Below are positions 24,406 to 38,300 of a stretch of DNA of 64,000 bases, piece after piece. How positions within the stretch are numbered: the first letter of the stretch is position 1; every line of letters begins with the position of its first letter. The position numbers were made by a program, and so were the translations under genes. Origin of the DNA: Thunnus maccoyii (lineage: Eukaryota; Chordata; Actinopteri; Scombriformes; Scombridae); NCBI RefSeq assembly GCF_910596095.1, contig NC_056550.1, positions 2,790,001-2,854,000 of the forward strand, written 5' to 3'. The notes under the pieces were generated by a model, which saw only the letters and a program-made list of their open reading frames with translations, was not told the origin of the DNA and did no database searches.

Positions 24406-25962
24406 TGGGCAGCAGAGTTGCTCCGCCAATAAGCTGGCCACGGCGGTAGTCATAGAGCCCGATCAACTGTGTGTAAAAGGGACAGCTGGCATGGTGGGAC
24501 AGGGAGCTGACACTGTTGTGTTACAGGTCACACCTCTGAATCCAGAACGCTGGCATGTTATGTAAAAGCACACATGGGGGCAGCATTATGCCGGCTTTGT
24601 TTGGTTCAGTGTAAACAAGCAAAGGTGGATTAATGACGGATCTTCTTTACGGCTATAATGCGGGATCTCTGTATAAAAGAGCCTGGTGACTGTGTGGTGG
24701 GGATAATGTTACAGGACTAGTAAAAAAGAAAAATGCCTCTGTGCCTGTTTGGGAGTATTTTGGGTTTAGTCCCTAATTCCATATATAACTTTATCTTGAG
24801 ATGACTTCTTCCAAATACAAAAGCAGTTTATTAGCCACATAATTTTATTCAACTGTCAGTCTGCTACCACCACCCGCACACCATCTCTGTTCAGCCCACT
24901 GATGTTTCGGCATCCTCTGGCAAGAATCTATGAAAGAAGGGCACTTACTCCCCATCTATTCATTATTCTATGGGCCATAAGTATTTAAACCCAGCAAAAC
25001 TTGTCCAAGCAGGCTAACTGCATACTAGACACATAGCACTGTTGGCTAGATAATGTCACACATGCTACAATGACTTCTATCACCAGCAGCTCAGCACTGT
25101 TTATTTTTGTTTGTTTGTTTTTTACACAAATACCGACATGTACTGTATACCATGGTGAAATGTCAGAAAGATATGAAGGCATGGAAAGTAGATACCACCC
25201 AAGCCTAACTTTTTCATCAAAACGGTACGAAGACTCCTCGAGGATTATGAAACAAATGTTGCTAAACGACCTTCTGGGTTTTTTCAAGAACACCAGGTAT
25301 ATATATATATATAGTCAAATGTAACAGTAATAAATTACAGAGGCCAAAAACAGTACAAATGACACTGAGAAATAATAAAACTTCTCAAAGACAAAACAAC
25401 ACATTTGAATGTGAATTCAGCAGCAAACAGCAGTGCAGCAATCTACCAAACCAGACTACACACCCAACTGTCTTGTGGTGAAAAGAAGAGCATCCAGTCC
25501 CTGAGGACATGTAGGAGGCTTCATGAACAGGTTTGTTTTATAGGATAAGTGAACAACACCATAAACACCGCCATAGAAACAGAGTTAGAAACACCATATG
25601 ATTTTATAAGTTATGCAAAGGAGTTTTTTTTTTTTGGTCTGACGGCTTATTAAAAACATCATTCTGTATTAACGCTTGCTACTTTCATGCGAAAAAAGGA
25701 AATGGCGCTAAGCGTCAGTTCTTTGACAAAAAGAAAAAAAAACTGATGAAAACAGAGAAAAGTAATATATGTTGACAACTTATTGCATCGTGCATATTTT
25801 GAAAATAAAAAGAGCCGATTAAAAACGCGTGAAGGCCCCTGACCAAACTACAACATGATTACTAAAACGTTTCTCTCCGTTTTATAATTGAAATAGTATC
25901 AAACGTTTAACTTGCCGTCAACTAAAACGATAAAATTATCCATTTCTCTGAAAACAACTCAC

Positions 25963-26130
25963 CTGTAAATTCTTTCTTGTGAGGTTATCTTGTCCGACTG
26001 CAAGCCACCTGCTGCACTGATGAAATCTGTCTTCAAACCCGTGCGTCGCCTCGAACCTCCCCTGCTCAGGTGTCTCCGCGTGGCAGAGATTTTGGCGGAG
26101 AGTTTCGCAGGTGCACCTGCGGTACAGGTG
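25963..26130 (-). promoter_or_regulatory. osbpl7: Probable non-coding first exon and promoter region of osbpl7
   Basis: The minus strand shows a strong donor (TTTACAG|GTGAGTTG, exon boundary at 25,963) preceded by sequence locally rich in CG dinucleotides (GGTTCGAGGCGACGCACGGG), unlike the AT-rich surroundings. No long frame starts here, so it would be a 5'UTR exon. The link to osbpl7 is inferred from strand and position; it needs transcript support. Confidence 0.45.
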
Positions 26131-26199
26131 CATCATGGGAACACCGTATTTCAACTCATTTACAATTCAATCTTGGTTTGGTAAACTAAATAATCATCA

Positions 26200-27690
26200 A
26201 TCTTAGACATTAAAGGAAAAAAGCAAAGAATGGATAGGTTTACAATTTTTCAAGTGTGTCTTTCAAGTGTGCTTCAGCAGTCCGAATTAGTTATATACAG
26301 TGGATATCTGCCACATTTACAGTCTTTTTAGCATCAAATTTCTTCTTTGTGCTTCCTCGGACAGTGTTTCCATGTTGAGCTGTGGTGGAAGTAGCTTATA
26401 GTAACATAAAGAGGGACACTAAAAAGACTAACGTTGATTTGACTTATTTGGACGGTTGAAGCTTCATATTAGCTACAGATAAACTTTTAAATACATTTTT
26501 GCACAAAAGGAGGACTTTAGTTTTTTACCCCCATCACTTACATTGTAAGTGCCTTATGAAGGGGTCCTCTAATGGTCAGTATGAATATGAGGAATGATTA
26601 AGGCAAGAAAATGTTTCAGTGTTAATTTGGGAACTTGACTATTGTTTTAAGAAAGACTTGAAAAATTATGAACTCGTCCTTTAAATGAGAATACAATCAG
26701 ACATAGACTAATAGCCAATTAAAAAAAACACATTTTTATGTCATCATTCTCCATGTTTCTCCATGCATACATGAACATGACATTTTTTCATGGGAATGAT
26801 GATATTTAGGCCTAAAACTGATACTGATGAATAAACATATATCTGATGGATATGTGTCTATACTGAAAGAATGTTTTGTTTTCTGAGCGGGTGGCAGAGC
26901 TTTCCAAGAGTTTGAGAAAGTCATCGATCTTACCAATCTTTTTTTGCAGCACATGAAGCTTATGGAGATTAGAAGGGTATGTATTAGTCCAAACAATATT
27001 ATCATAAAAATATTAGGGATAATAAAATAGGGATAAATCATGGAATAATATAGAGTTAAATAAACAAGACACATTTATAAAACTTTGTAGTTTGCTGATC
27101 ATCCCCAGCGCCTTCACAGTTATGTTACAAATAAATTCAATGTTTTTTTGCAGTAGAATTTCTCCTCAACCAAAATGACTCAGAAACAAGTGTAAGAAAT
27201 TTCTCTTCTATCTATGACACCCCAGCATAATTCCCAACATACCTCCTGCCCCTTCCAGCAAATATTGAAACATCTTTTAAAATCCTTTATTGCTAAAAAC
27301 ATACAACTTATCAATCATTATATTTTAAGCAGTGATAACCTGTTTCTCTGCCTCTCCTCCTGAAGCTGTCCATGGTTCTGGCATCTTTTATGACAGATGT
27401 CCTGTTCTGAACCAAGAATGGAAGAGAGGAGCACACTATGTATCAGCCATGTATTTACTATGAAAGTGTATGGGATTTAGCTGAAGTTCTCCATCTAGTG
27501 GGAAAAAATAAAAACTACCTGATCTGTACACTTGTACACTCCTTCCCAGTAATGTACTGTTACCAGTAAGATTGACTAAAGACATACTAAGTATGTTTGG
27601 CAAGACTTGTTGACAGTATGTGAGGAAATCATGAGGGGCGGCTTACGCATGACACACTGCCATTACAAGAGTGAAGTTTTGAGGATGTGA
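26200..27690. other. Spacer between divergent osbpl7 and NLR genes
   Basis: AT-rich DNA with no recognisable exon, RNA gene or clear transposon boundary. It would contain the regulatory space between the two divergent promoters. Confidence 0.4.
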
Positions 27691-27781
27691 CAGCAGCATC
27701 ATACACACGACTGAGGGACAATCAGCAGCGTCTGTCAGTGCTTCCTGTATGGATGAAGAATGAAAATCTCTTCACTTGGAT
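27691..27781 (+). promoter_or_regulatory. Candidate non-coding first exon of the NLR gene
   Basis: A splice donor (CACTTGGAT|GTGAGTTC) ends at 27,781, about 1.27 kb upstream of the NLR start codon, and there is no long frame upstream. A 5'UTR exon ahead of the PYD exon is usual in fish NLR genes. An acceptor ahead of 29,048 was not pinned down, so this is tentative. Confidence 0.3.
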
Positions 27782-29047
27782 GTGAGTTCTCCATGTTTAA
27801 TAAAGAAAATATTGCCTTGTATTCTATAGATATAAGTAAGAATGACTTAAAAGTGTAGTTCTATATCTGAATATTCATTGGAGTTGTCCTGTGATTTGTG
27901 ACTGCAGGGACAAGTGAGCCTTCTTTGAGAACATTTAGTTATTGTTAGTGTTGCCAGAAGGCAACACACAGGCTAGACATGTTACGAATGTCTTGTGATG
28001 TGAAAAAATCCCAGAACTAGTCTGCATGTTTATATAATTTTGACTGAAGGGTATGTATGCCATTGCTGATACTTCAAGAGCAGAATACTACTGTTTCACC
28101 AAACTGTGCAACATTCAAACTTGCAACAAAAAAATCTGTATCACCATGATCAGACAGTTAAGGAAAGAGCAGGTGGTCTTGCTATTTTTTCTGCACTCAA
28201 TAGTAGACAGTCAGAAGTGAAAACTTTCCATAGTACATTTTGTAGGAAAAAACAGTGGAAAAAAGACAAGACATTCTTTTATGTTGAAACTTGCTTAAAG
28301 ATATGTGAATACGTATTACACATTGTGAAATCCATCTGTCTGACGGTTTAGTGGTGACTTAAGTTCCTGTTATTTTACTTCCCTATATTCAGCTTCAACA
28401 TAAATAAACCACACACCAAGTAATGACATTTTTAAGGAACATACCAAAATTTATTTAATGCTCACTTACTACAAATCAAATCTTCTTTAAATGACTGGAG
28501 ATCATCGTTCAGGGCAGTAGAGTATTCTAGAAAAGCATGTCTACTCATATTGGCTTCCTACAATGATGATACCCATTGTGATGTCCCGATAGTATCTGAA
28601 TATGTTGGACTTTTACCACTGCATACCAGATCCAGAAAAACAAGACTAGTGGTTCTGTTAATCTGTACTTAGACTCAGCAGTGCTTTGATCTGACCTCTG
28701 CACGTTTACACTTCATCTTGCTACATGAAGGGCAAAATACTAGCTACATTAGCACTAACTTTGGCACTGGATGAGGTGCAGAATCATCTAATATGGACAT
28801 AATTCCTAGGGATAGTGGGCTCGTTATAACTTAGTATAATCAAGCTAGCAGCTTTGCAGATACATCCTTAAGACATAGTTAGTAATAAAAGTTAGTAATT
28901 CCATAAATATGTTAAAGTAATAAACATGATTCACATATTGAAAACACTGTTAGAACAACGTTGTGAGATGAGGTGAGATCAGATTCCCTTTTGATCATCT
29001 TGCTATTGGAGGTAAAAAAGATCCTCTGAAATTGCTAGGAACTAATA
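27782..29047. other. No gene seen; possible 5' intron of the NLR gene
   Basis: AT-rich sequence without a recognisable domain-coding frame or clear transposon structure. Confidence 0.35.
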
Positions 29048-29324
29048 ATGACGGCAGTTCCGGAGATACTCCTGGAAACACTGGATGATCTGGGAGATGA
29101 AGAGCTTAAGATCTTCAAGTGGTTCCTGCAGCAAGCTGAAATCCTAGAAGATTTCCCAGTCATCCGAAAGAGCTGTCTAGAGAAGGCTGACAGACTGGAC
29201 ACACTGGACCTGATAGTGCAGACCTACAGTGAACAGTCCGTGGAGGTGATCACAAAAGTGTTGAGGAAGATCAACAGGAATGATCTGGTACAGAGTTTGT
29301 CCAGCATCATCTCAGGGCCCAAAT
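29048..29324 (+). other. PYD (pyrin death-fold) exon of the NLR
   Basis: Codes for 92 residues starting [19 protein letters not shown], with the alternating hydrophobic/charged pattern and the phrase LKIFKWFLQ typical of fish pyrin domains, ending before the donor AAAT|GTAAGT. Death-fold domains of this type mediate homotypic interaction with ASC. A 105-nt linker exon (29404-29508) follows. Confidence 0.88.
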
Positions 29325-32300
29325 GTAAGTTATCAAATCTGAGACGAAGTCCTGGTTTGTATAAAAAGTAGGTTTTAGGATGTTGACTCTCTTTCTCTCT
29401 CAGTGAATGTCCGTGGTGTTGCAGAGACTTCAGAGGGCAGGGAAACATCTTCCATTCAACCACAGGCTGCTTCTTGTCTTCACCCTCTTGCCAGCAATCA
29501 GACTGAAGGTAAATCTCCTGTCCTCTTAATTATGTAAGTTAAGTGCTTATCTTGTCTTAAACATATCAAGGTTTAATTAAATAATTTGTCCTGGACACAG
29601 GTATTCATTTCTATATACCATGTGTGTCCAGTCCAGTAACATACATGAGGGGGGCAAAATATTAGGAACACTTTTCAATATAATGCACTCCAATACACCA
29701 CCCACTACAACCTCAATAATAAACATAAAGTAGAATTATCACCTTTCTGATAATGTCAATAAAAACTGAAAATGTATAAGCTTCGTAAAAGTAGAATTTA
29801 TGTCAGAGCTGTTGTTTTGGATTGCATTAGATTGCATAGGTGTTCCTAATAAAGTTGCTGGTGAGTGTATATACACTTAGTGAACTTACACTCCCTACAC
29901 AAACAGATATAAATTAATTACATTTAAAATTTGGCATTTACATTTTATTAGATGTGTGTGTGTTTTGTGCATAAATGTCTGGCTACAGTCTGAGACTAAT
30001 ATTTATTAGAACAAATATCAACGCCAATATTTACATCTAAGCAATACATCTTTCTACAGATATAGATATTCTAATAATACAATACCAGATAGATATTTTT
30101 AATGTAGATTTTTAATGTCTTTAATATGTATATAATGCAGACAGTGACCCATCTGTACACATTTTTTTTTTTTTTTAATTCTTTATTTAATTCTGTGCTG
30201 GGCATAAATGTATTTCTGCAGTCTGGAACATGGGCTGCTCCATTATTTATTAGAAAAAGTACAACAAATTCCATGTACAACCCACAAATGGAATTCAGTA
30301 AGGCAAAAATGCTGCAAAACTGTGACAAATCAGCCAATCCCTGTCTTGACAGAAGAAACGTCAGTTGTGTCTCCAGCATTCAAATCTCCTACCTACTGTC
30401 TCTTAATACAATATCCTTATTAATGTATTTGTCCCCAGTTGTCCATTCAGTGCATGCAGTTGTACACTCCATGACCCAAACAATTACTGTCAAAATAATT
30501 TAATAATCCACTTACTCCAACATGCAGAACAATAATTCTTCCACCCAGAACATTTTGGCAGCACACTACTTGTATACATCCATGCTACACCACAGCTGTA
30601 GCATGTAGCTAACATTAGCTAACAAACGAAGACCACATGGAAGTGCATCATCATTACTCTGCAGAACACACAGCTAGGACCCCGGGCCAATCTGGTGCAT
30701 GGATGTATTATAAGAGCTGGATACCGGACCAAAAATGGCGCCCATTCAGTCAAATAAGAATTGCTTGGCTGGCGCATATGCCAGAAAAAGTTTCTAGCTT
30801 CTGGGTTTGCTTCTGTGTTGTCCACTGAATATGCTCAGTAATGTTTCCTCTGCTGGCCCCACCTGGGGGTTCAGGCTTAGCCCATAGACTTTACATTGTG
30901 ATGACGTCACAGATTTTTAAAAAGCTTTTCTTGGCTTGAGTAAAGTTTAAGACATATAAAACCTCCACGGATCAAAAGTTCATAATAGAAAGAGTCATAA
31001 TTGACCTTGTTTGCAGCTCGAGGTGTCCTGTCAACAGGGGGATTTTTGCTGCAATACCACAAGTGATCACTGGGAAAAATTGGCTGTAAGCCTGAGTGGT
31101 GGAGCCCTGTCTAGCTCTTATAATACATCCATGATCTGGTACCTACACCGACAGCAGTTGAAAACATGAATAGAATGAGTAGGTGTCCGCCTAAAAGCCA
31201 AATTCTCTAAAACTGAATGTTCAACACAGTATATATTCCTGTGTGTGGGGATTTTTTGGAACCAGCATCTAGTGACCGTCAATGGTATTGCACTTTAAGG
31301 TACTTCCGCGTTGGCTTCAATTTCAAGCCTTGGTTGTTGCTGCTTGATCTTGGTCTTGCGGCAAGCAGAAATAGACTGAAGTACAGCAGCCCTAGCCAAT
31401 GCCTGCTTTAGCTCTTCCTTTACACCTTTCAGAGATCTGAAAACAGATAAATGAAAGTTACACTCTGCGGAATAGCTGCATCTGCTTTCCCTCCACATTA
31501 TAGCCTGCAGCTGCATCCTGTAATGTTACCTCTACACCAATGGCTAAAATTGGAATTTAAACACTGAATAAGAGGGGGCTACTTACATATAATTCCAGGC
31601 AGACTCCATACACAACCGACCCCAACAAAGAATCAGCAATGCCAGCACAACAAGTTCAAACTGGTTCTGTTGGAGCAGGGTGGGTCATCAGGAACTTTGG
31701 ATATAAGCGCAAGTTGAGTCTTTGGTTATTAGACCCCATCATGACATCATCATATATTAAAGGGGGTAGTGAAGCCGTAAGTAGAGTAGGATACCCCCAG
31801 TGGAGTCTAGATACTGGTGATGGTGATGGATGAAGAGAACGCTGAGATCTTGATGGATGAGAAAATGAAAAGACTTCTGGTGATCTCAGACCCTGGTGCT
31901 GGAAGTGATGAAACTGGAGGTGAATGTGGAGGAGGAGGGTTGTGACAATTCACACTGAAATGACAGCTGGCAGCAACAGGCAGGAGAACAGATTTAAAGT
32001 CTAATAGCAAAGATATGATTGGCTGCTGAAGATCGTGGGAAAATCTGGTTGGTTTAACTAAAACTAGTCTAATAGCAAAGATATGATTGACTGATAGAGA
32101 TTGTGGGAAAATAGAGAGAGAGGAATGAGAATAAATAGTCCTCCTGATTGAACTTGTGCTAAGCTTCATTTGTAATATGTTAAAATAGATACACTAACAG
32201 ATGTTCCAGCTCAAAAATCTTCTGGTTGAGGCAGACATAGCTATCACAGCCAGATGGGGAGGTAAGTGGAGTCATATTCATCCAGGTTGAAGCAGTAGCT

Positions 32301-35300
32301 GGGGAGACAGGAAAACAGCAATCACTAGTACAGGGGTCCTATGTCGGTATATTGCAGCCAGTGCCAGTGTCGGCATTGTAGACAGTAGACAGAATCCAGC
32401 ACTTAGACGCAGGGGCTCTGACCCAGAGTCCACAGTGTTGATATGGTTTCAGCAGAGGTGACCCACAAAAAGGGAGATTAACAAAACAAAACAAATATGT
32501 TCTCAGTCTTGCTTGATAGTTTTTAATGTGATGACTCAGAACTAAGAAAAATCACATATCTGTGAGTATATCAGGGTGATCAAATGTTGAGAAATTTTGT
32601 TGAAACTGAATAATCCACTGATTTTTCCTGAGAGTGAGCATACAAGCAACCTGCCAGCTGTCAACCGGAACCAGAAAGGAGAATTATTATGTTTCTTGGT
32701 GAACAACAGCCAAGTGCAGTGATTCCCTGAACTCTTTTTGACACAATGAGGTTTTGAGGTTTGGTACCATCATGCCTGTACTATACCTAAACCTAGACCT
32801 ATACTATATACTTAAAGCTGTGAGCTCATTGATTGTATCTAGCAACCCACATTTCAGCTGTAGATACTGCATGGAATTACTGGGTGGAAGGATAAACTAT
32901 TGTTCATTGGTACCAGCCCCTCTAAAGTAAGTGTAGCTGTTGGTAGGTATGGTAGATGTATTTTTCAACTTTGGAGAGAGGCTAGCACTTTCCCTCTGCT
33001 TATAGTCTTTGTGTTTAGCTTGACTAATCACCTCCGTACTTAACTGACAGATATGAGAGTGGTATCAATCTAATCATCTGACTCTTGTAAAGAAATCAAA
33101 AAAATGATTTTCCCAAAATGTTAAACTATTCCTTTAGGTAAGAGTGGTACTTCATAAGAAAATAGCAAAAACTGTTTAAAAATGGGTTGCGAAGCTGCAC
33201 CTGGCTCTGGATCTGCACCAAAAGCTTTTCAATGACTCCTTAGCCTATGGCCTAACTTTTCATCAGAGTTTTAGAGCTAACTGCAAACAGCACCAAATAT
33301 ACGACCTACATGGGGGAGGTAACGCTGTCACATATGAAATGAAAGATATGAATCTGTTTGTGGATATACAGCTTTGATACGTTGTTTTCTTCCACATTCA
33401 TTTGTCCTACATAGATTTGCTGGAGCTAGAACCTGACCCTCCAGAACCCATTGGATCATACCAGCGTACACTCCAATCACACCTCCAGAACAGGTTTATG
33501 TGTGCACAAGAAGGGTGGACAGAAAGGGTGGATAAAAAACACCTAGATGACATCTATATAGTGCTCTACATCACATATGGGAGCTTTGTGAACATCACCA
33601 GGCAGCATGAGGTCAGGCACATTGAGATGGCATCAAAAGAACCAGGGGTAACAGAGAAAGTAGTCCAACCCAATGATATCTTGAAACATCCTTCTGGAAA
33701 AAACACACCGGTACGAACAGTCCTGACCAGTGGGATTGCTGGAATTGGCAAAACATTCCTTGTACACAAGTTCATCCTGGACTGGGCTGAAGGAAGAGCC
33801 AATCAAGATGTGCATCTCACATTCCCCTTCACCTTCCGCCAGCTGAATTTACTGAAGGGGAGAAGGTTTCGTTTTGCAGAGCTCATTCACAAATGTATCA
33901 GGGAAACTAGAGATATCAAGGAGGAGGATCTTAATGACATTTTCACAAAATTACAGGCTTCAGGAAACACCAACTATGACAAAAGTAAATTCAAACTTCT
34001 GTTTGTGTTTGATGGGCTGGATGAAAATCGCCTTCACCTCAACTTTACTAGTGACCACACTCCAATTATTGATGTGACACAGTCAATTGGAGTAGAAGTC
34101 CTGTTGACGAGCCTTATCAAGGGGGATCTGCTTCCTTCTGCTCGCCTCTGGATAACCACTCGACCGGCGGCGGCCAATCAGATCCCTCTTGACTTTGTGG
34201 ACGTCATGACAGAGGTCAGAGGGTTCACTGACCTACAGAAGGAGGAGTACTTCAGGAAGAGATTCAGAGATGAGCAGATGGTCAACAGAATCATTTCCCA
34301 CATCAAGACATCACGAAGCCTCCACATCATGTGCCACATCCCGGTCTTCTGCTGGATCACCGCTACAGTTCTGGAGGACATTTTGAAAACCAGTGAGGGA
34401 GGAGAACTGCCCAAGACTCTGACTGAGTTGTACACAGAGTTCTTGATGTTTCAGATCAGACAGACAAAAGAGAAGTATGGCACAGAGAAGAGCATTCAGT
34501 ACATTCAATCACTTGCAAAACTGGCTTTTTACCAACTGGAAAAGGGGAACTTGATTTTCTATGAAAAAGATCTCAAAGAGAGTGGTATTGATTTAGATGA
34601 AGCCTCAGTGTACTCAGGAGTGTTCACACAGATCTTTAAAAAGGAGCGCAGGTGGAAGAAGGACAAGGACGAGGATAGGATGTTCAGTTTTGTCCATCTG
34701 AGCATTCAGGAGTTTTTGGCTGCTGTTTATGTGGTGCAGTCACTCATTAACAGAAACAAAAATGTGATGGCGCTACAACAACTCAAGTTCCAAAGTGTGC
34801 AGATGCTTTTCAGCAAACCATCTGTAGCAGAGGTCCAAAGAATGGCTATTGACAGGGCCCTACAGAGTCTGGATGGACACCTGGACTTGTTCCTCCGCTT
34901 CCTTCTGGGTCTCTCCCTGGAGACTAATCAGAAAAGCCTACAGGGCCTGCTGAAACATACAATAAGTACTACAGAGGCCAATCAGGAAACAGTGCAGTAC
35001 ATCAAGGAAAAGATCCGAAAGAATCTGTCTGCAGAAAGATGCATCAACCTGTTCCACTGTCTGAATGAGCTAAATGATCATTCTCTAGTGGAGGAGATCC
35101 AACAGTACCTGAATTCAGGAAGTCTCTATGCAGACAAACTCTCTCCTGCTCAGTGGTCAGCTCTAGCTTTCATCCTACTGTCATCAGAAAAAGACCTAGG
35201 TGTGTTTGACCTTAGGAAGGACTCTGTTTCAGAGGAAGGTCTCCTGAGGCTGCTGCCAGTGGTCAAGGCCTCTACTGTATTCTTGTAGGTCTATAGATAA

Positions 35301-38300
35301 TATTATATATATTATATATGTTATATGACTGTATGTAAAGAATTTCTAACAGAAGAGATTGATCTTCCAAATTTATTTGATCACTTTTTTAGCTTATAAA
35401 GTCTAAAAGCAAAAATAGCACTGCACACAATACTGCTTGAGTCACAGTTACAGTTGGCCTTGGCCAGTTAATTGTAGTTTGTGGCTAATGTTATATTTGT
35501 TACAAACTCCTCTTCAGCTTGAGTGGCTGTAACCTGTCAGAGAGAGGCTGTGAAGCTTTGGCCTCAGTTCTCAGCTTGCAGTCCTCCAGTCTGAGAGAGC
35601 TGGACCTCAGTAACAACACCCTACAGGATTCAGGAGTGAAGCAGCTCTGTGCTGGATTGGAGAGTCCACACTGTAGACTGGAAACTGTCAGGTCAGTTCA
35701 CTTTAATTTTACAACAATTTGAAATTTGTAATTCACCATAACATATTTTATGTTTGTGCCCTGCATTAATCTATTTTGTTGTAATATAGCAAAGAATACT
35801 GTATGTAATTGTATGTATATATTTGTGTGTCTGCCCATATAAATGAAGGGATTTGATATTAAGTTTATTGTGAGCAAATTTAATTTCTGGTCCCTATTCA
35901 GATTGAGTGGCTGTAAACTGTCCTGGAGAAGCTGTGGAGCTCTGGCCTCAGTTCTCAGCTCACAGTCCTCCAGTATGAGAGAGCTGGATCTTAGTAACAA
36001 TGACCTGCAGGATGCAGGAGTTAAGCTGTTATGTGCTGGACTGGAGAGTCCACACTCTACACTGGAAACTCTCAGGTCAACATCAATGAAATTTCAGTTT
36101 AGCTCTCTTTTAAATCATTTTGGGATTCTTAAAATATGTTATAAAGTGTGATGGTCAAGGAGGGATGTGAGAGAACTAAATGCCCATGTCTTTAAAATTC
36201 CATTCCCCAGTTTGTAGCAGAGGCTTTCATATGAGTATGAGGCACAAGAGATTATTGAAGAGTTAATGTATATTAATGTGAACTGATAAATATGCTCTTA
36301 GATTTACACTTGTTTGATAATGACATGTAACCCTGCAGGTATATAATACAATTTCACTAAAAACATGTATTGTAAGAGAAATTTTTTCTCCAGTTTGCAG
36401 ACATGCACTGATAAACATATAATAAAACAGGAGAAAATACATAACTCTTCTGCCAGTTGAAAAAAGGTCTTTTTTGGCCATGGCAGCAGTTACAGTATGA
36501 GTGAAACAAAATTTTATATGTGCATATCACTCTTCTCAAATTCTGTATTTAGTCTAACTTATTGTCAAATTTGCTTTTTCATTCAAATTCTTCAGGTTGA
36601 ATATGTGTAACCTGTCAGAGAGAAGCTGTGAAGCTCTGACCTCAGTTCTCAGCTTGCAGTCCTCCCGTCTGAGAGAGCTGGATATCAGTAACAATGACCT
36701 GCAGCATTCAGGAGTGAAACTGCTCTCCTCTGGACTGGCGTGTCCACACTTTAGACTGAGAATTCTCAGGTCAGGAATAATTGTTTTGATTAACAGGTAA
36801 CCATTTAAATCGTCCTTGCTGTCTCCAGTGTTGAGACCTAAATTACCAAAAGACAGTTTTGAAGATTTTGACGCAAGCTTATTCAAAAACTGTCAATCTG
36901 ACCACATAACAGCAGAGAGACGATTATGGGTACAACAGCTGCAATTGGTTTTTCTAAAACATCCCCAGCTTTTTTGTGTGTGTCTCTCTCTCTCGTGTGT
37001 GCGTGTAGGTTATCAGGCTGTCTGGTCACTGAGGAAAGCTGTGCTTCTCTGGCCTCAGCTCTGAGCTCCAACCCCTCCCATCTGAGAGAGCTGGATCTGA
37101 GCTACAATCATCTAGGAGAGTCTGGGGTGACACTGCTCTCTGCTGGTCTGGATGATCCACAGTGGACACTGGACACTCTCTGGTATGTAGACAGGGGTGG
37201 AGCTAGACTCTCAGTACAGCAGGGGGCAGAACATTCTCAAGGGGCCCTTCTGATAAAGTCATCTTAAAATTCACAACTGTAAAATAGCTGATATACCCTC
37301 TCCTATCCTATCCATAATCACATATTGTCAGTTATTGAGCCAAGCAAGCCTATGGTATGTTTAAGAAAACATACAGTGAGGCCACGTTATCAGACAAGCT
37401 TGTTCTAAAGAATAAAAAAGGAAAGAGGTTGCCAGCTATGTTCAAATGTTTCAGCACAGAGAACAGCACACAGTGCTCTATGTGCATCAATTAAGGAACG
37501 GTTCAGCACCACCGCCGATAGACAGTGACAGGCCAGGTGCACTGTCTCAGTATCATGTCCTTCTTACATGGGAATAACATAAACATAAAATAGACACAGC
37601 AGTCTACAACACTACAAGGCCTATTCAAATACAAAGTAGATAGTCAACAACACCACAGGCAGTGACACAGACAGGTGCTGAGATGCGGTAAGTATGGAGA
37701 TAAACAACAGATTAATCTAACATTCTGACTGATTTCTTCATAACCAAAACTTAACTTAATAAAGACTAATTATGGATGTTTCACCAACCAATTGCTGTCT
37801 CTGCTCAGTCTATAATTTGGTGTAGTCCATTTGTGTATTCCACCATCCTCCATAGAACAATATAATCCACAAAGGTTAACAAACTTTGTGCATATCACAG
37901 ACCCTTTATAAAACTTCACCTTCCTCTTTTTCATGTCAAACCTGCCAACCACTTTGTCATATTTATGTCCCGTTTAACACACAGAAAAGTGAGGTTGATA
38001 GTTTGGCCTCATCCATGCACAAATGCAAATGGCTCTTACTGAACCTCAGACGGCTGAAACTTCGTCTTGCGAGTTTCATTTTGGCTAATGTTTTCAGCAA
38101 AGTTAATCATAAACTTTGAATCACTGATTTTGCAGTCTTCACTCTCTGTGGAGTCAACAAGCAGAAATACGGACAGCACCACTCTGCCATTGAAACCCAC
38201 ATTGTGGTCAGAGGGGGGATTACATTCGTAGTGATAAGAACTATCATAGAGAATGAATAGAAAAAGTTAAGAGAGTTAGTTACTATTTCTGCTGTACCTG

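Larger units (their letters stand above)
16853..25962 (-). other. osbpl7: osbpl7 5'UTR continuation and large first intron
   Basis: A likely acceptor (ACCTCTGCAG on the minus strand, near 16,905) would begin the exon carrying the start codon. Between there and the donor at 25,957-25,962 I find no coding exon. The intron holds an AAT repeat (17,112-17,148), a poly-C tract (18,246-18,270), Tc1-type terminal fragments near 19,270 and 20,665, an ATC repeat (21,132-21,155), two hAT-type copies (23.5 and 24.1 kb) and an AT repeat (about 25,299-25,313). Confidence 0.5.
29870..33414 (+). other. Remainder of NLR intron 2
   Basis: A 3.9-kb intron separates the PYD/linker exons from the FISNA-NACHT exon. 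It contains a poly-T tract (30,160-30,177), a MITE with long inverted ends (30,698-31,134) and a truncated MITE (32,970-33,138). No additional coding exon was recognised. Confidence 0.55.

Noticed and set aside
30126-30503. 125-codon plus-strand frame over a poly-T tract
   Set aside because: Driven by low-complexity sequence and lacks any recognisable domain.
31295-31516. Minus-strand 73-codon frame
   Set aside because: Part of AT-rich intron DNA, no domain, no supporting splice sites.
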